The notes under the pieces are model-generated. The model did no database searches and was not told the DNA's origin. It saw only the letters and a list, made by a program, of their open reading frames with translations. Below are positions 13,836-15,052 of a DNA stretch of 15,052 nt, in pieces. How positions within the stretch are numbered: the stretch's first letter is position 1; every line of letters begins with the position of its first letter. This DNA comes from DASSRQ01 sp035701665 (GTDB taxonomy: Bacteria > Vulcanimicrobiota > Vulcanimicrobiia > Vulcanimicrobiales > Vulcanimicrobiaceae): contig DASSRQ010000054.1 of the NCBI GenBank assembly GCA_035701665.1, positions 1-15,052 on the forward strand. Reading direction: 5' to 3'. The position numbers were made by a program, and so were the translations under genes.

Positions 13836-14406
13836 GTTCGGACCTTAACTTCCAGCGGTCCACCAGAACGTTGTCTACGGGTAACCGGCGTTCGCTTTTC
13901 GGATACAGCCCTTCGGGATGATCCTGAATAAACTGCTGCCCGCGCTGCGCGAGATATTCGAAATTCTCCCAAATGGACGGCGCGTTCATTTTTTCGCGAA
14001 GCAGGGCGGTTACGGGCGCGATGGACGTCCATGCCGATGTCACGTTTTCCGAGTAAAGCGTGCAGACGATGAACTCGTCCAGCAGACCCGTCAGTACGAA
14101 CGCACCCATGTCCTCGAAAAAGTTTGCTATGGTCCGGATCGCCGCGAACTCGCCCACAAACGGCGGCGCCATCGCCAGTGCGTCGAGAACGGCGTCTTCT
14201 TTAAGACGCAGCGGAAGGTCGCTGCGCACGTACGCAAATGCGAGTTGAAACTCTTGCGTGTCGAACTCGTTGTTGTATGCGGTCAGCAGCGAGATCGCGT
14301 TGCCGCTGCGCATGTGGCGGATCTGCATCAGTGCCGCCGCAGCCGACGCCGCGATGACGACGAACGTCCCGAGCGTTGCGATGGCGGTAACCCATTCGGC
14401 GGTCAT
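13825..14406 (-). CDS. Membrane-anchored DUF4760-like protein, first paralog
   Basis: A 193-residue protein of unknown function, paralogous to the next gene. It has a transmembrane helix at about 5-27 (VTAIATLGTFVVIAASAAAALMQ), then RHMR, a PLRLKED segment (about 65-71), ANFFEDMGAFV (about 94-104) and SIWENFEYLAQRG (about 144-156). The conserved blocks shared with its paralog are the membrane helix, PLRLK, ANFFE.(L/M)G.FV and S(V/I)WE.FEYLA; the C-terminal tails have diverged. The ATG lies 14 bases after the carboxyltransferase stop with only a weak GGAA before it, so it may be translated from the carboxylase transcript. No catalytic motif is recognised. Confidence 0.8.
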   Translation of the reverse strand: MTAEWVTAIATLGTFVVIAASAAAALMQIRHMRSGNAISLLTAYNNEFDTQEFQLAFAYVRSDLPLRLKEDAVLDALAMAPPFVGEFAAIRTIANFFEDMGAFVLTGLLDEFIVCTLYSENVTSAWTSIAPVTALLREKMNAPSIWENFEYLAQRGQQFIQDHPEGLYPKSERRLPVDNVLVDRWKLRSERVR

Positions 14407-14420
14407 ATTCGCGTTCCGCG

Positions 14421-15052
14421 CTACATCCTAAAGATGCCGAAAGCGGGCGGTTCGATCGGTGCGTTCGCTGCGGCTTCGAGTCCGAGCGCGATCGCTTTGC
14501 GCGTATCGAGCGGATCGATAACGCCGTCGTCCCACAAGCGCGCGGTGGAGTAGTATGGGCTGCCTTCGCGATCGTATTTCTCGAGAATCGGCGCTTCGAA
14601 TTTCGCCTTTTCTTCCGGCGTCATCTCGCCTTTGACGGTCGAGAGGACGCTTGCCGCTTGCGGTCCGCCCATCACCGAGATGCGCGCGTTCGGCCACATC
14701 CAGAGTTGGCGCGGCGAATAAGCGCGTCCGCACATGCCGTAGTTGCCTGCGCCGAAACTGCCGCCGATTACGACCGTGAACTTCGGGACGTTCGCGCATG
14801 CGACCGCGGTGACGAGTTTGGCGCCGTCTTTGGCGATGCCGCCGTTCTCGTATTGTTTGCCGACCATGAAGCCCGTGATATTCTGCAAAAACAGTAACGG
14901 CGTTCCGCGCTGCACGCACAGTTCGATGAAATGCGCGCCCTTGAGCGCCGATTCGCTGAATAGGATGCCGTTGTTCGCGATGATGCCGATCGGGTGGCCT
15001 TCGATGCGTGCGAAGCCGGTCACCAGCGTCGTTCCGTAGCGCGCTTTAAACT
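14421..15052 (-). CDS. liuB: Acyl-CoA carboxylase beta subunit (carboxyltransferase), probably 3-methylcrotonyl-CoA carboxylase; 5' end outside window
   Basis: The C-terminal ~210 residues of a carboxyltransferase subunit; the frame is open to the window edge (FKARYGTTLVTGFARIEG), so the gene is partial. It transfers CO2 from biotin to the acyl-CoA. Recognisable segments are GIIANNGILFSESALKGAHFI, PLLFLQNITGFMVGKQYENGGIAKDGAK (the acyl-CoA/biotin-site region), GGSFGAGNYGMCGRAYSPRQLWMWPNARISVMGG, and the end PIEPPAFGIFRM. The GNYGMCGRAYSPR.LWMWPNARISVMGG block is the form I associate with methylcrotonyl-CoA carboxylase beta rather than propionyl-CoA carboxylase. A GTG at 15023 inside the open frame is not the real start. 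Its alpha partner lies over 5 kb away on the same strand. Confidence 0.94.
   Translation of the reverse strand, partial: FKARYGTTLVTGFARIEGHPIGIIANNGILFSESALKGAHFIELCVQRGTPLLFLQNITGFMVGKQYENGGIAKDGAKLVTAVACANVPKFTVVIGGSFGAGNYGMCGRAYSPRQLWMWPNARISVMGGPQAASVLSTVKGEMTPEEKAKFEAPILEKYDREGSPYYSTARLWDDGVIDPLDTRKAIALGLEAAANAPIEPPAFGIFRM

Noticed and set aside
1..15052. Mobile elements, CRISPR arrays, tRNA/rRNA genes, riboswitches
   Set aside because: No transposase or integrase motifs, direct-repeat arrays or recognisable structural RNA were seen, so no insertion mechanism for the split leucine cluster can be shown.

Overview
The window is a gene-dense stretch (about 60% G+C by eye) from a Gram-negative-type, probably aerobic heterotrophic bacterium. 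An outer-membrane TonB-dependent receptor and a lipobox signal peptide imply a double-membrane cell. A near-complete set of leucine/isovalerate breakdown enzymes implies respiratory growth on amino acids. The taxon cannot be fixed from sequence alone. The style (TonB receptor with a carboxypeptidase-like N-terminal domain, WYL regulators, many ATGA/GTGA gene overlaps) would fit a little-studied phylum such as Eremiobacterota/WPS-2, but this is only an impression.

Region 1 (1-134) has no secure gene and holds a strong intrinsic terminator for the leftward receptor gene. Region 2 (135-9690, minus strand) is a long leftward array: methylglutaconyl-CoA hydratase, biotin-containing carboxylase alpha subunit, HMG-CoA lyase, a metal-dependent amidohydrolase (prolidase/imidazolonepropionase-like), a WYL-domain regulator, a GT4 glycosyltransferase and, after a 76-bp gap with its own strong ribosome binding site, a TonB-dependent receptor. 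The first five genes are chained by 4-base ATGA/GTGA overlaps, so they are almost certainly one transcript. Region 3 (9745-12414, plus strand) is a divergent four-gene operon: a cytochrome b561-type membrane protein, a molybdopterin oxidoreductase with a lipoprotein signal, a secreted protein of unknown function and a small secreted Met/Pro-rich protein. Region 4 (12344-15052, minus strand) runs convergently into region 3: the carboxyltransferase (beta) subunit of an acyl-CoA carboxylase (5' part outside the window), two tandem paralogous membrane-anchored proteins, and an EamA-family transporter whose end overlaps the Met-rich gene by 71 bp.

The carboxylase alpha and beta subunits, the hydratase and the lyase together convert 3-methylcrotonyl-CoA to acetyl-CoA and acetoacetate, the lower leucine pathway. 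This catabolic set is split: the beta subunit lies 4.7 kb from the other three genes, with an opposite-strand redox operon and three unrelated genes between. The redox operon is the most interesting part. It pairs a membrane cytochrome b and a periplasmic molybdoenzyme with a Met-rich secreted protein, reminiscent of the known periplasmic methionine oxidation/repair systems, but with a lipoprotein-anchored enzyme and an additional uncharacterised protein.

No rRNA, tRNA, CRISPR array, insertion sequence or transposase was seen. Apart from the first 134 bases, all gaps between genes are under 80 bp.
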